DNA of 64,000 bases from Pseudoduganella rivuli. GTDB taxonomy: Bacteria; Pseudomonadota; Gammaproteobacteria; Burkholderiales; Burkholderiaceae_D. Below are positions 36,651 to 47,627 of this stretch, piece after piece. The stretch is from assembly GCF_009674485.1 (NCBI RefSeq), contig NZ_WKJJ01000004.1, positions 301,076 through 365,075 on the forward strand, read 5' to 3'. The notes under the pieces were generated by a model. The model worked only from the letters and a program-made list of their open reading frames with translations, was not told the origin of the DNA and did no database searches. Positions within the stretch are counted from its first letter, which is position 1. Each line of letters starts with the position of its first letter. A program made the translations under genes and the position numbers.

Positions 36651-38159
36651 TCAGACTGCCATGAACACGGACTTCGATTCCAGGTATGCGTCCAGCGACG
36701 CGCGTCCCATTTCGCGGCCGAAACCGGATTGCTTGAAGCCGCCGAACGGGACCGACGAGTCCAGCATGCTGTGGCAATTGACCCACACGGTGCCGGCCTT
36801 GATCTTCGGGATCAGGCGCTGTACCTTGGACAAGTTGTTGGACCAGATGCTGGCGCCCAGGCCGTACGGCGTGTCGTTGACCCAGGCCGCCACGTCGTCC
36901 AGGTCGTCGTACGGCATCGCCACCAGCACGGGGCCGAAAATCTCCTCCTGCACGATGCGCAGCGACTGGCGGCTGCCTGCGAACACGGTCGGCTTGACGA
37001 AGTATCCGGTGTTGCCGGCCCGGCCACCGCCCGCCACCAGGTGCGCACCCTCGGTGCGGCCGATATCGATGTAGCCGCACACGCGGTCCATTTGCTCGCG
37101 CGACACCAGCGGCCCCATTTGCGCGTTGGGATCGAGGCCGTGGCCCAGTTGCATGGCGTCGGCAATGCGGCCCACTTCCGACACCACGCGGTCGAACATC
37201 TTGCGGTGCACGTACAGCCGTGAGCCGGCGCAGCATACCTGCCCATGGTTGAAGAAGATGGCATTGGCGGCGCCGGCCGCCGCCGCGTCGGGATCGCAGT
37301 CGTCCAGCACCACGACGGGCGACTTGCCGCCCAGTTCCAAGGTCACCCGCGTCATGTTGTCCATCGCGGTCTTGCCGATCAACTTGCCCACCTCCGTCGA
37401 ACCCGTGAAACTGATCTTGTTGACCAGTGGGTGTTGCGTCAGCGGGGCGCCCGCGTCGGGGCCGTCGCCCGTGACGATGTTGACGACGCCGGGCGGGAAG
37501 CCCGCCTGCTGGATCAGTTCACCGAGGAACAGCGCGGACAACGGCGTTTGTTCGGCGGGTTTCAACACCACGGTGCATCCGGCGGCCAGCGCGGGCCCCA
37601 GCTTCCACGCCGCCACCAGCAGCGGGAAATTCCACGGTACGATGGCGGCCACCACGCCGGCCGGTTCGCGGCGCGTATAGGCAAAGAATTCGCCCTTCAT
37701 CGCATAGGGCACGGACACCTCGATCGTCGTGCCTTCGATCTTGGTCGCCCAGCCGGCCATGTAGCGCAGGAAATCGATGGTCAGCGCCACGTCCACCGCC
37801 AGCGCGATGTGCACCGACTTGCCGTTGTCCAGCGATTCGATTTCCGCCATGGTTTGCGCATTGTCTTCGATCAGGTCGGCCAGTTTCAGCAACAGGCGCT
37901 GGCGCTCGGACGGGCGCAATCTGCTCCACGGTCCCTGTTCGAACGCGCGCGCGGCCGCTTCCACCGCCATGTCGATATCGGCCGGGCCGCCGGACGGCAC
38001 TTCGGCAATACGCTGTTCATTTGCGGGGTTGATCACGTCGAGCCACAGGTCGTCGCGGCCCGTTACCCATTCGCCGTTGATCAGCATCTTGTGGCGCTGT
38101 GTATCGAGGAATTGCCGTGTTTTTTGCGCCAGCAGGGCGCGCAATCCAGTGTTGTCCAT
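36651..38159 (-). CDS. NAD(P)-dependent aldehyde dehydrogenase
   Basis: A 502-residue ALDH of full length. PWNFPLLVAAWK, the catalytic Glu in LELGGKSP and catalytic Cys in GQVCCAGSR are present. ATG 38159 has GGAGA on the minus strand. It is the last gene of a four-gene operon after the outer-membrane protein, PQQ alcohol dehydrogenase and cytochrome c. It would oxidise in the cytoplasm the aldehyde produced from an alcohol in the periplasm. It is most similar in pattern to broad phenylacetaldehyde or betaine-aldehyde-type dehydrogenases; the substrate is not determinable. Confidence 0.9.
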   Translation of the reverse strand: MDNTGLRALLAQKTRQFLDTQRHKMLINGEWVTGRDDLWLDVINPANEQRIAEVPSGGPADIDMAVEAAARAFEQGPWSRLRPSERQRLLLKLADLIEDNAQTMAEIESLDNGKSVHIALAVDVALTIDFLRYMAGWATKIEGTTIEVSVPYAMKGEFFAYTRREPAGVVAAIVPWNFPLLVAAWKLGPALAAGCTVVLKPAEQTPLSALFLGELIQQAGFPPGVVNIVTGDGPDAGAPLTQHPLVNKISFTGSTEVGKLIGKTAMDNMTRVTLELGGKSPVVVLDDCDPDAAAAGAANAIFFNHGQVCCAGSRLYVHRKMFDRVVSEVGRIADAMQLGHGLDPNAQMGPLVSREQMDRVCGYIDIGRTEGAHLVAGGGRAGNTGYFVKPTVFAGSRQSLRIVQEEIFGPVLVAMPYDDLDDVAAWVNDTPYGLGASIWSNNLSKVQRLIPKIKAGTVWVNCHSMLDSSVPFGGFKQSGFGREMGRASLDAYLESKSVFMAV

Positions 38160-38176
38160 TGATGTCTCCATGGGGC

Positions 38177-38530
38177 TCAGTTGCCCCGGTTGTGCATGAT
38201 GTAAGCCCATAGCGCGGGCAGGTCGCCGTCCTTCAGCGTGGCCTTCCATGGCGGCATGTTGCCCTTGCCATTCGAGACCGATGTGCTGAAGCGCGTGTAT
38301 TCGTCGGGCTGCAGGCGGCGCAGGTCGAACGACACGGTGCCGGGATTGACGAGGTTGGGGCCGTGGCAGTGCTGGCAGAATTGCCGGTACACGCGGGCGC
38401 CGCGCACGGCGTCGCCGGCATCGGGCTGGCTGGGCTGCACGGATGGTTCGCCCGCCATGGCGGACAGCGCCGCCAGCAGGCTGGCGCACAGCGCTGGCGC
38501 CGCACGGGTACGCAAGAAGAGTCGGTCCAT
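38177..38530 (-). CDS. Periplasmic c-type cytochrome, electron acceptor of the PQQ dehydrogenase
   Basis: A 117-residue protein with signal peptide (ALCASLLAALSAMA) and a single heme site CQHCH near residue 52, with an axial Met in GNMPPWK. It lies 4 bp after the PQQ dehydrogenase gene and is the expected single-heme partner that takes electrons from the reduced cofactor. Class I fold. Confidence 0.88.
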   Translation of the reverse strand: MDRLFLRTRAAPALCASLLAALSAMAGEPSVQPSQPDAGDAVRGARVYRQFCQHCHGPNLVNPGTVSFDLRRLQPDEYTRFSTSVSNGKGNMPPWKATLKDGDLPALWAYIMHNRGN

Positions 38531-38534
38531 GGCG

Positions 38535-40214
38535 TCAGTTCTCCATCAGGGCAAAGGTCCACACGGAGCCGCCGGCGGGAATGTTTTTCAGGCGGTCGTC
38601 GCCGCTGAACAGCGTGTAGACGCCGCCGATGCCGCTGGTGACGGTGACGTACTGGCGGCCGTTGCGCTCCCACGTGATGGGCATGCCGACGATGCCGGAA
38701 CCGGTCTGGAATTGCCATAGCTTGTTGCCGGTCTTGCTGTCGTACGCCAGGAATTCGCCCGTCATGGCGCCCGTGAACAGCAAGCCGCTCGCCGTCGTCA
38801 GCACGCCGGCAAAGTTCGGGATCGCGGATGGCACTTGCCAGCGCGTCTTGCCGCTGACCGGGTCGATGGCTTTCAGGTAGCCCCGGTGGCCGTTCTCCGG
38901 CCATGACAGCGCCGTGAATTCCATGCCGAGATAAAACGCGCCCTTGTTGTATTCCGGTTCGACGGTTTTATAAGGGAAACCGATATTGAGCGTGTTGGCA
39001 AACACGAGGCGGCTGGACGGGTCGTACGACATTGGCGACCAGTTCTTGCCGCCCAGTGCCGAAGGCCAGACGTCGATGGCCTTGTCCATCACCAGCGATG
39101 CGCGGATGGTTTTGGTGTCGTCGCTGTCGATAGGGCGCCCCGTTTGTTTGTCGATGCCCTTGGCCCACGTGATCTTGTCGACAAACGGATTGGCTTGCAG
39201 CAGCTTGCCGCTGCTGCGGTCCAGCACATAGAAAAAGCCGTTGCGGTTGGCCTGCATGATGACTTTGCGCCGCGCGCCATCGATGGGCAGGTCGGCAATC
39301 ACCAGTTCGTTGGTGCCGTCATAGTCGAACGGGTCGTTCGGGGAAAACTGGTAATGCCACACGACTTCGCCGGTTTTCGGGCGCACCGCGATGACGGAAC
39401 CGATGTACAGGTTGTCGCCCTTGCGGTACGCGGCGTTCCACGGCCCCGCGTTGCCGACGCCCCAGTACACCAGGTCCAGTTCGGGGTCGTAGGTGCCCGT
39501 CAGCCACGTGGGACCGCCGCCTTTCTTGTGCGTGTCGCCCGGCCACGTGTCGCCGCCCGGTTCGCCCGGCGCGGCCGTGGTGTGGCGGCGCCACAGTTCC
39601 TTGCCGGTTTCCGGGTCGAAGCCGGCAAGGAAGCCGCGCGTGCCATATTCGCCGCCGGAAATCCCGCTGATCAAGACGCCGTTGGCCACCAGCGGCGCGC
39701 CGGTGGCGGCATAGCCGTCCTTGTAGTCCTGCAGTTTGGCGCGCCACAGTTCCTTGCCGGATTTCATGTCCATCGCCACCAGGTGCGCATCCAGCGTGCC
39801 CCGGTACAGCTTGCCGCCGTGGACCGCCAGGCCCCGGTTCAGGATGCCGCAGCACACGACGCCGAACACGTCCGGCGCATAGCTGAGCGAGGATTTCCAC
39901 AACTGGCGGCCGCTGACGGCGTCGACCGCCACCGTGGCGTCCGCCGTGGGCAGGTACATGACGCCGTCGATGACGAGCGGTTGCTGCGATTGCGTATGGT
40001 TGCTGGCCAGGCTCAGGTTCCACACCGGCACCAGCTTTTTCACGTTGCCGGGCTGGATTTGCTTGAGCGCGCTATGGCGCTGCTGGCCCAGGTCGAGGCC
40101 ATACACGGCCACGTCGCTATTGGCGCCATGGGTGGCACTGGCGCCTTGCGCGTGCAGCGCGGTCAGGGCCGTCAACGACACGGCGATGGCCGCCGCGAGC
40201 ATAGTCTGTTTCAT
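38535..40214 (-). CDS. PQQ-dependent alcohol dehydrogenase, lanthanide-type motif
   Basis: A 559-residue quinoprotein with signal peptide. The vicinal disulfide C121-C122 (VVCCG) that stacks on PQQ is present, as are the ligands E189 (GGEYG) and an Asn in GNAGPWN. The motif PNDPFDYDG has the catalytic Asp (D297) and a second Asp two residues later (D299). The Asp two positions after the catalytic one is the feature that separates lanthanide-dependent XoxF/PedH enzymes from calcium-dependent MxaF/PedE (Ala or Ser there). No large or small extra subunit genes. It oxidises an alcohol in the periplasm to an aldehyde; electrons go to the adjacent cytochrome. Methanol versus longer alcohol cannot be decided. 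Confidence 0.88.
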   Translation of the reverse strand: MKQTMLAAAIAVSLTALTALHAQGASATHGANSDVAVYGLDLGQQRHSALKQIQPGNVKKLVPVWNLSLASNHTQSQQPLVIDGVMYLPTADATVAVDAVSGRQLWKSSLSYAPDVFGVVCCGILNRGLAVHGGKLYRGTLDAHLVAMDMKSGKELWRAKLQDYKDGYAATGAPLVANGVLISGISGGEYGTRGFLAGFDPETGKELWRRHTTAAPGEPGGDTWPGDTHKKGGGPTWLTGTYDPELDLVYWGVGNAGPWNAAYRKGDNLYIGSVIAVRPKTGEVVWHYQFSPNDPFDYDGTNELVIADLPIDGARRKVIMQANRNGFFYVLDRSSGKLLQANPFVDKITWAKGIDKQTGRPIDSDDTKTIRASLVMDKAIDVWPSALGGKNWSPMSYDPSSRLVFANTLNIGFPYKTVEPEYNKGAFYLGMEFTALSWPENGHRGYLKAIDPVSGKTRWQVPSAIPNFAGVLTTASGLLFTGAMTGEFLAYDSKTGNKLWQFQTGSGIVGMPITWERNGRQYVTVTSGIGGVYTLFSGDDRLKNIPAGGSVWTFALMEN

Positions 40215-40234
40215 GATTTTTCCTTGAGATGGGC

Positions 40235-41113
40235 TCAGAACACTTCCAGCAGGCGCAGGTTCACGCGGCTGTTTTCCTTGAAGCCGTCGCGCACCGACGT
40301 ATCGCGTCCCCAGGTGGCCAGCAATTGCGTGGTGGGGCGAACGAAATACGTGGCGCCCAGGTTGAATTTCACCGTGTCGCCCCGGTCGCCGCGGCCAACG
40401 CCGTTGACGCGGGTTTCGCCCGTGATGGTCTTGAAGACGCCGGCGCGCACGTCCATCGTGGGCGACACGTGGTAGCGCAGGTGGGCCTGGGCGCCGTAGC
40501 TGGCCTTTTGCGCCAGTGTGGCGCTGGCTGCGCCGAAATCGCGGTTGTCGCCATACACGGTGACGTCGGCGATCAGGTCCAGCGACAGCGATGGCGCCAC
40601 CGGCGTGATGTAGCCGGCCTGCAATGTGAATTTGGTCCGGTGCTCGCCGAGGTTGAGCGCCTTGTTGCGGTCGTACCGGCCGGTGGGCAGCGTCAGGAAC
40701 GGCGTGATGCCGAAATACGTGTTGGCATCCTTGCGGTTGACCAGCCAGGCGGTGGCCGCCAGGATCACGTCACCGGCGCCGCTGCCGTCGCCCAGGAAGG
40801 CCGTGCCATCCTTGCCTTTCAACCGGCCGAACGGCAGCAGGAATTGCGGGTCCACCGTGATGCCGCCGATGTCCATGAAGTGCACGCCGCGCAGGATGCC
40901 GACATCGGAATCAAGGCCCGCAACGATAGGCACGGGCGCTCCTTTGCCGTACAGCCGGTCCCGCTGCGCATGCTGGTAATACACCAGCGCGAGGTTGGTC
41001 CCCGGCGGCAGCGCCGTGTAGTCGCCCGCGTCGACGTCGAGCGCCATTGCAGGGGTACTGGCCAGCGCCGCCAGCAATGTCGCCACCATGGATTGAAATA
41101 CTGTCCTCCTCAT
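40235..41113 (-). CDS. SphA-family outer-membrane protein (phenol MetA-pathway type)
   Basis: A 292-residue protein with signal peptide ending near PAMA; ATG 41113 has a good AGGAG. The barrel pattern of alternating residues matches PF13557-type proteins (LDVDAGDYTALPPGTNLALVYYQ in short pieces, AWLVNRKDANTYFGITPFLTLPTGRYD). Such porins sit next to alcohol and aromatic catabolic genes and are assumed to admit the substrate. It is the first gene of the operon, downstream of a sigma-54 promoter. Confidence 0.8.
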   Translation of the reverse strand: MRRTVFQSMVATLLAALASTPAMALDVDAGDYTALPPGTNLALVYYQHAQRDRLYGKGAPVPIVAGLDSDVGILRGVHFMDIGGITVDPQFLLPFGRLKGKDGTAFLGDGSGAGDVILAATAWLVNRKDANTYFGITPFLTLPTGRYDRNKALNLGEHRTKFTLQAGYITPVAPSLSLDLIADVTVYGDNRDFGAASATLAQKASYGAQAHLRYHVSPTMDVRAGVFKTITGETRVNGVGRGDRGDTVKFNLGATYFVRPTTQLLATWGRDTSVRDGFKENSRVNLRLLEVF

Positions 41114-41172
41114 ACAACTCTCCTGTCTTCGTTATTGTGTGGATGGCGCCCGTGGACGCCGCTTCCTGTATC

Positions 41173-41187
41173 GCAAACGGCATGCCA
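41173..41187 (-). promoter_or_regulatory. Sigma-54 (-24/-12) promoter of the alcohol oxidation operon
   Basis: On the minus strand the sequence reads TGGCATG-CCGT-TTGC, matching the consensus TGGCACG-N4-TTGC at 14 of 15 positions counting N4 as free. Spacing is exact. Transcription would start about 50 nt before the SphA-like start codon at 41113. The divergent gene encodes a sigma-54 activator, which agrees. Confidence 0.8.
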
Positions 41188-41272
41188 CATCCGGGCGATG
41201 CCGTGCCAGTGACGAAATGTGCTTTGAAATGAAGGACTTGCGGTGGGCGTGCCGGCGGCATTGCGGGAGGCG

Positions 41273-41326
41273 CTGGTGCGCCCTGCACCAGTGGCGGCAG
41301 CGCCATTGGCAATAAATGCGCCAATG
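41273..41326. promoter_or_regulatory. Two dyads upstream of the sigma-54 promoter, candidate activator sites
   Basis: CTGGTGC (41273-41279) with GCACCAG (41285-41291), spacer 5; and CATTGGC (41304-41310) with GCCAATG (41320-41326), spacer 9. Both have perfect 7-bp arms and lie about 90-150 bp upstream of the -24 element, the usual distance for enhancer sites. The rest of the 311-bp gap 41114-41424 has only the promoter and both 5' ends. The two dyads differ in sequence, so at most one type is the activator's site. Confidence 0.4.
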
Positions 41327-41424
41327 CCTGGTACTGCCGGATCGATAGTTTGTCACCGGGACGACAGTTACGAACTGCCGTGTCTGGTACAACGGGGATA
41401 TAACAATGACAGGGGGAGACCATC

Positions 41425-43302
<1,878 letters not shown>

Positions 43303-43371
43303 TTGGAATGGCAATTACTTGGCGCGCGTGTTCAATGATATAGTTGCCAGCGCCACTTACTCGTATTTCGC

Positions 43372-44115
43372 ATGCTGCTCAAGAAACTCCACCGCGCCTG
43401 TTTATTGCTGGCCGCACTAGCCGGCCCGCCATGCGCGGCCGAAGAAATCCACATCGCCACCGGTCACGGTCCGATTTCCCAGGCTGCGCTGTCCGTGCTG
43501 CGCGAAGCCTATCGCCGTATCGGCATCACCGTGCATGACGCGGCGACGCAGGCCGACCTGGCGCTGCGCGAAGCCAACCGGGGCGAAATTGATGGCGTGC
43601 CGGCCCGCGTCGCCGGGATGGAGCTGCGTTATCCCAACCTGATCCGGGTGCCGGTGCCGGTCGTGACCGTGGACGCCATGGCATTCGGCAACAAAATTCC
43701 GCTGACGCTGAACGGCTGGGACAGCCTGCGTCCCTACCGCGTCGGTATCCTGAAAGGCGTGCAGTATGCGGCTGACGGGACGCAAGGGATGCAGGTCGAC
43801 GCGTTTGCCGACAACACCCAGCTGTTCACGAAACTCGAGGCGGAAGGCATCGACTTTGCCATCGCCACCCGCATCGAAGGCGTGCTGACGATGCGCGAAT
43901 TGCGGACCCGGAAAGTCACGATGCTGGAGCCGCCGCTGGGCAAAGTCGTGCTGTACCACTACCTGCACGTCAGCCGGCGCGACCTGGCGCCGAAAGTGAC
44001 GGCCAGCCTGGAAGCGATGGAAAAGGAAGGGCGCATGCGCCACATCCTGCAGCAAACGCTGGCGCGCATGCTGGCCGAAGCGCCGGGCAAGAAGGCGAAA
44101 TCAGGCGACCGTTGA
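43372..44115 (+). CDS. Periplasmic substrate-binding protein, SBP_bac_3-like, orphan
   Basis: A 247-residue protein with signal peptide (LLLAALAGPPCAA). The fold segments are those of polar amino acid binding proteins: EEIHIATGHGPISQ, VLREAYRRIGI, and the second lobe GILKGVQYAADGT. It lacks partner permease genes. It differs from canonical ArtI/GlnH in several ligand positions, so it may be a sensor-like or degenerate member. No strong ribosome site. It lies between the activator gene and the tyrosine genes, with no obvious operon link. Confidence 0.7.
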   Translation: MLLKKLHRACLLLAALAGPPCAAEEIHIATGHGPISQAALSVLREAYRRIGITVHDAATQADLALREANRGEIDGVPARVAGMELRYPNLIRVPVPVVTVDAMAFGNKIPLTLNGWDSLRPYRVGILKGVQYAADGTQGMQVDAFADNTQLFTKLEAEGIDFAIATRIEGVLTMRELRTRKVTMLEPPLGKVVLYHYLHVSRRDLAPKVTASLEAMEKEGRMRHILQQTLARMLAEAPGKKAKSGDR

Positions 44116-44213
44116 CAGCCGGGTGGGCGTTTTTTAGCGCGGCTGCGTAAAATGTGCATCAGGGACCAAAAAAACTGATTTTATGTGCGTATATTGCTGC
44201 GAATAACGGCCGC

Positions 44214-44243
44214 ATTGCGCGCAAATTGCACAGCTGGCGCAAT
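44214..44243. promoter_or_regulatory. Dyad upstream of the HPPD gene
   Basis: ATTGCGC (44214-44220) and GCGCAAT (44237-44243) form a perfect 7-bp inverted repeat with a 16-nt spacer, 40 bp before the start codon. Such widely spaced dyads suit Lrp/AsnC- or TetR-type regulators. The AT-rich upstream stretch (about 44160-44200) may hold the promoter, but I see no clear -35/-10. Confidence 0.35.
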
Positions 44244-44282
44244 ACACTTTCATGCATACCTACACCACACAAGGAGCATGAA

Positions 44283-45359
44283 ATGTCCGATCTGTTCGAG
44301 AACCCGATGGGCCTGATGGGTTTTGAATTCGTTGAGTTCGCGTCGCCGAAGCCCGGCGTGCTCGAACCCGTGTTTGAAGCCATGGGGTTCACCAAGGTCG
44401 CACACCACCGCTCCAAGCAGGTGACGCTGTACCGCCAGGGCGGCATCAACTTCATCATCAACAACGAACCGGGCAGCGCCGCCGCCTACTTCGCCGCCGA
44501 ACACGGCCCGTCCGCCTGCGGCATGGCGTTCCGCGTGAAAAATTCGCAGCAGGCGTACCGCCGCGCGCTGGAACTGGGCGCCCAGGCCGTCGACATGCCG
44601 GTCGGCCCGATGGAACTGCGTTTGCCCGCCATTAAAGGGATTGGCGGCGCGCCGCTGTACCTGATCGACCGTTTCGAAGAAGGCAAGTCCATCTACGACA
44701 TCGACTTCGAATACATCGATGGCGTGGACCACAACCCGGTGGGTTTCGGCCTGACGGAAATCGACCACCTGACCCACAATGTGTACCGTGGCCGTATGGC
44801 GTACTGGGCCGGCTTCTATGAAAAGCTGTTCAACTTCCGCGAACTGCGCTATTTCGACATCAAGGGTGAATACACGGGCCTGACGTCGAAAGCCATGAGC
44901 GCGCCGGACGGCAAGATCCGCATCCCGCTGAACGAGGAATCGTCCAAGGGGGCCGGCCAGATCGAAGAATACCTGATGCAATTCAATGGCGAAGGCATCC
45001 AGCACATCGCGCTGTTCACCCCGAACCTGATCGATACGCTGGACCGCCTGAAGGAAGCTGGCGTGCCACTGATGGATGCGCCGCCCGCCACGTACTACGA
45101 GATGCTGGAAGGCCGCCTGCCGAACCACGGCGAACCGGTCGACGCGCTGAAGACGCGCGGCATCCTGCTGGATGGCGACACGTCCGGCGGCAAGCGCCGC
45201 CTGCTGCTGCAAATTTTCTCGAAAACCCAGCTGGGTCCTGTATTCTTCGAATTCATCCAGCGCAAGGGCGACGAAGGCTTCGGCGAAGGCAACTTCAAGG
45301 CGCTGTTTGAATCCATCGAACGCGACCAGATCCAGCGCGGCGTACTCAAAGCAGAATAA
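44283..45359 (+). CDS. hppD: 4-hydroxyphenylpyruvate dioxygenase
   Basis: A 358-residue iron(II) dioxygenase. The metal ligands are His in EIDHLTHNV, His in [11 protein letters not shown] and Glu in [13 protein letters not shown] 44283 has AAGGAG at 44271-44276. It converts 4-hydroxyphenylpyruvate to homogentisate, the committed step of tyrosine degradation. The aminotransferase that supplies the substrate follows 9 bp later. Homogentisate dioxygenase and fumarylacetoacetase are not in this window. Confidence 0.95.
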   Translation: MSDLFENPMGLMGFEFVEFASPKPGVLEPVFEAMGFTKVAHHRSKQVTLYRQGGINFIINNEPGSAAAYFAAEHGPSACGMAFRVKNSQQAYRRALELGAQAVDMPVGPMELRLPAIKGIGGAPLYLIDRFEEGKSIYDIDFEYIDGVDHNPVGFGLTEIDHLTHNVYRGRMAYWAGFYEKLFNFRELRYFDIKGEYTGLTSKAMSAPDGKIRIPLNEESSKGAGQIEEYLMQFNGEGIQHIALFTPNLIDTLDRLKEAGVPLMDAPPATYYEMLEGRLPNHGEPVDALKTRGILLDGDTSGGKRRLLLQIFSKTQLGPVFFEFIQRKGDEGFGEGNFKALFESIERDQIQRGVLKAE

Positions 45360-45368
45360 GGAAGAACG

Positions 45369-46562
45369 ATGTTCAAGCATGTGGAACCATTCCCGGGCGA
45401 TCCGATCCTGACGCTCAACGAACAATTCGGCGCCGATCCGCGTCCGAACAAGGTCAACCTGAGTATCGGTGTGTACCTGAACGATGCGGGCAAGATGCCA
45501 GCGATGCGCGCCGTGCTGGCGGCGGAAACCGCGCTGGCGGCCGACCTGGGCACGCGTCCCTACCTGCCGATGGAAGGCAATGCCGCGTACCGCAAGGCCG
45601 TGGGCGCGCTGACTTTCGGCGACGCCGTGCCGGCCGAACGCATTGCCGTGGCGCAGACGCTGGGCGGCTCCGGCGCGCTGAAAGTGGGCGGCGACTTCAT
45701 CGCCCGCTACTTCCCGCAGGCGACCGTCTGGGTCAGCGACCCGACGTGGGACAACCACCACAGCATCTTCATGGGGTGCGGCCTGAAGGTGAAGAAATAC
45801 CGCTACTTCGATGCGGCCACCGGCCTGGTGGATTTCATGGGCATGCTGTCCGCGCTGGAAGCCATGCCGGCCGGCGACGTGGTGCTGCTGCACGCGTGCT
45901 GCCACAACCCGACCGGCGCCGACCTCGATGCGCAGCAGTGGCGCGAGGTGGCGGCCCTGGTCAAGCGCCGCGGCCTGCTGCCATTCTTCGACATGGCGTA
46001 CCAGGGTTTCGGCAAGGGCGTCGATGAAGATGCCTTCCCGATCCGCCACTTTGCCGCGGAAGGCATCCCGCTGTTCACCGCCACGTCGTTCTCGAAGAAC
46101 TTTTCGCTGTACGGCGAGCGTTGCGGTTCGCTGTCCGTCGTCTGCGCCGATGCGCAGCAGGCCGACAATGTGCTGGGCCAGCTGAAAGCCACCATCCGCC
46201 GCAACTATTCGAACCCGCCGACGCATGGCGCCCGCATCATTGCCCGCGTGCTGGGCGACGACGCGCTGTGCGCCGACTGGCGCGCGGAACTGGAAGGCAT
46301 GCGCCTGCGCGTCGCCACCATGCGCCAGAACCTGTATGCGGCGCTGCGCGATCGCATGCCGGACGGGAACTTTGAATACCTGGTGCGGCAGACGGGCATG
46401 TTCAGCTATACGGGATTGACGCCGGAAGAAGTGGCATCCATGCGCGCGGAGTCCGCCGTCTACCTGGTGGGCTCCGGCCGCCTGTGCATTGCCGCGCTGA
46501 CCGACGCCACCATCGCGCCAACCGCCGATGCGATGGCGCGCGTATTGAAACTGCGCGCCTAA
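45369..46562 (+). CDS. tyrB: Aromatic amino acid aminotransferase
   Basis: A 397-residue fold-type I PLP aminotransferase of the TyrB/AspC subgroup. It starts MFKHVEPFPGDPILTLNE and contains GGSGALKVGGDF, CCHNPTGADLD, and the Schiff-base lysine segment ATSFSKNFSLYGERCG. The Asn in HNPTG and the final Arg region are conserved. It probably works with HPPD: tyrosine to 4-hydroxyphenylpyruvate. A strong hairpin follows. Confidence 0.93.
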   Translation: MFKHVEPFPGDPILTLNEQFGADPRPNKVNLSIGVYLNDAGKMPAMRAVLAAETALAADLGTRPYLPMEGNAAYRKAVGALTFGDAVPAERIAVAQTLGGSGALKVGGDFIARYFPQATVWVSDPTWDNHHSIFMGCGLKVKKYRYFDAATGLVDFMGMLSALEAMPAGDVVLLHACCHNPTGADLDAQQWREVAALVKRRGLLPFFDMAYQGFGKGVDEDAFPIRHFAAEGIPLFTATSFSKNFSLYGERCGSLSVVCADAQQADNVLGQLKATIRRNYSNPPTHGARIIARVLGDDALCADWRAELEGMRLRVATMRQNLYAALRDRMPDGNFEYLVRQTGMFSYTGLTPEEVASMRAESAVYLVGSGRLCIAALTDATIAPTADAMARVLKLRA

Positions 46563-46570
46563 GCCGGGCC

Positions 46571-46599
46571 GGTGGCCCCGGTGCAAGGCCGGGGCCGCC
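46571..46599. terminator. Strong hairpin after tyrB
   Basis: GGTGGCCCCGG pairs with CCGGGGCCGCC (11 bp, one G-U) around a 7-nt loop. It starts 8 bp after the stop. No U-tract follows, as is frequent in GC-rich genomes. Confidence 0.55.
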
Positions 46600-46653
46600 G
46601 TGAACGTCAGGACAACTTGCTTGCAAGATTTGAATATCAAGTTGAAATCTAAG

Positions 46654-46704
46654 TTGACCTAACGTTATTCGAAATGATTTAAATTTAACGAAATTTAATT
46701 TCGT
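46654..46704 (+). promoter_or_regulatory. AT-rich promoter region of the heparinase-like genes
   Basis: TTGACC (46654-46659) is followed after 17-18 nt by ATTTAAA (46677-46683). A perfect stem ACGAAAT-TTA-ATTTCGT occupies 46688-46704, at or just after the expected transcription start. The AT-rich block (about 46610-46710) stands out from its surroundings and may also bind nucleoid proteins. Confidence 0.4.
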
Positions 46705-46785
46705 AACGTTGGTCTGTGGCAACATATCTTTGCCAACTGCATGCTATTGTGCCTCCCATTCGCATCTGCAAGTTGGGAGAACCAC

Positions 46786-47613
46786 ATGAAATCATTCAAG
46801 CAAGCCTGCCTGTTCACTGGCCTGTTGAGCGGCTTGTCGCTGTGCGGCGCCGCCAGCGCCCAGATCGATCCGCTGATCGGCGGGGTCACCGCGCCGTCCG
46901 CGTTTTACGACCGCTATGCACTGAACGCCGCCGGCAGCGGCAACATCGCCTTCATCAGTGACCCTGCCGGCAGCGGCCGTTCCGTGGTCAGCAGCGTGGT
47001 GCGCAGTACCGATGCTGCCGTGGGCGGCTTGATGCGCACGGATTATTACCCGCTGAACGAAGCGCAGGCGACGGGTGTGCGCTGGTACGGCATCAGCGTG
47101 TACCTGCCGTCCGGCTGGGCCGTGCATCCGAATCCCGCCGTGATCGCGCAGATCGACAGCAGCAGCGCCAGCACGGCGGCGCTGGCCGCACCCTTGTCGT
47201 TGCTGGTGCGGGGCAGTGCGCTGGAACTGAACGTCAACGCGAATTACCTCGACGCCGCCAGCGCGACGGCGGCCAATTCCGTGCGCCAGGTGATCAAACT
47301 GGGGCCGGCAACCACGGGCCGCTGGTTTTGCCTGGTGGTGCGCTCGGATTGGCAACCCACGCTGGGCAGCGGCTCCACCACCATGTGGATGAATGGCGAA
47401 AAAGTCTATTACGCCAGCAATTCCACCAATTCGTATTACGGCGCGCTGCAGCGTCCCCGCGCCGGCCTGCTGTTCCCCGGCCTGATGGGCGTGACGGAGC
47501 GCACGCTGGTCTCGGACTTCATCCGCGTCGGCGGCCCCACCACGACGGCGCTGCAGATGTACCAGAACAGCCCGTGCTCGTCGTTCGTCAACGGTTCCAA
47601 CATCCAGTGGTAA
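46786..47613 (+). CDS. Secreted heparin lyase I-like protein, copy 1
   Basis: A 275-residue protein with signal peptide (LLSGLSLCGAASA). The jelly-roll lyase-like core has VRWYGISVYLPSGW, AVIAQIDSSSAS and GRWFCLVVRSDWQP, resembling the heparin lyase I/PL20-type concanavalin-like fold. The region TTMWMNGEKVYY is typical of the second sheet. Full catalytic assignment is uncertain: the histidine expected in some heparinase families is not obvious. A homologue follows directly at 47628. No transporter or sugar enzymes are adjacent. May cleave uronate-containing polysaccharide. Confidence 0.7.
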   Translation: MKSFKQACLFTGLLSGLSLCGAASAQIDPLIGGVTAPSAFYDRYALNAAGSGNIAFISDPAGSGRSVVSSVVRSTDAAVGGLMRTDYYPLNEAQATGVRWYGISVYLPSGWAVHPNPAVIAQIDSSSASTAALAAPLSLLVRGSALELNVNANYLDAASATAANSVRQVIKLGPATTGRWFCLVVRSDWQPTLGSGSTTMWMNGEKVYYASNSTNSYYGALQRPRAGLLFPGLMGVTERTLVSDFIRVGGPTTTALQMYQNSPCSSFVNGSNIQW

Positions 47614-47627
47614 GGCGGGAATTCATC

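Noticed and set aside
41351-41366. TGTC-N8-GACA dyad as an activator site
   Set aside because: Arms of only four bases; expected by chance in a 311-bp region.
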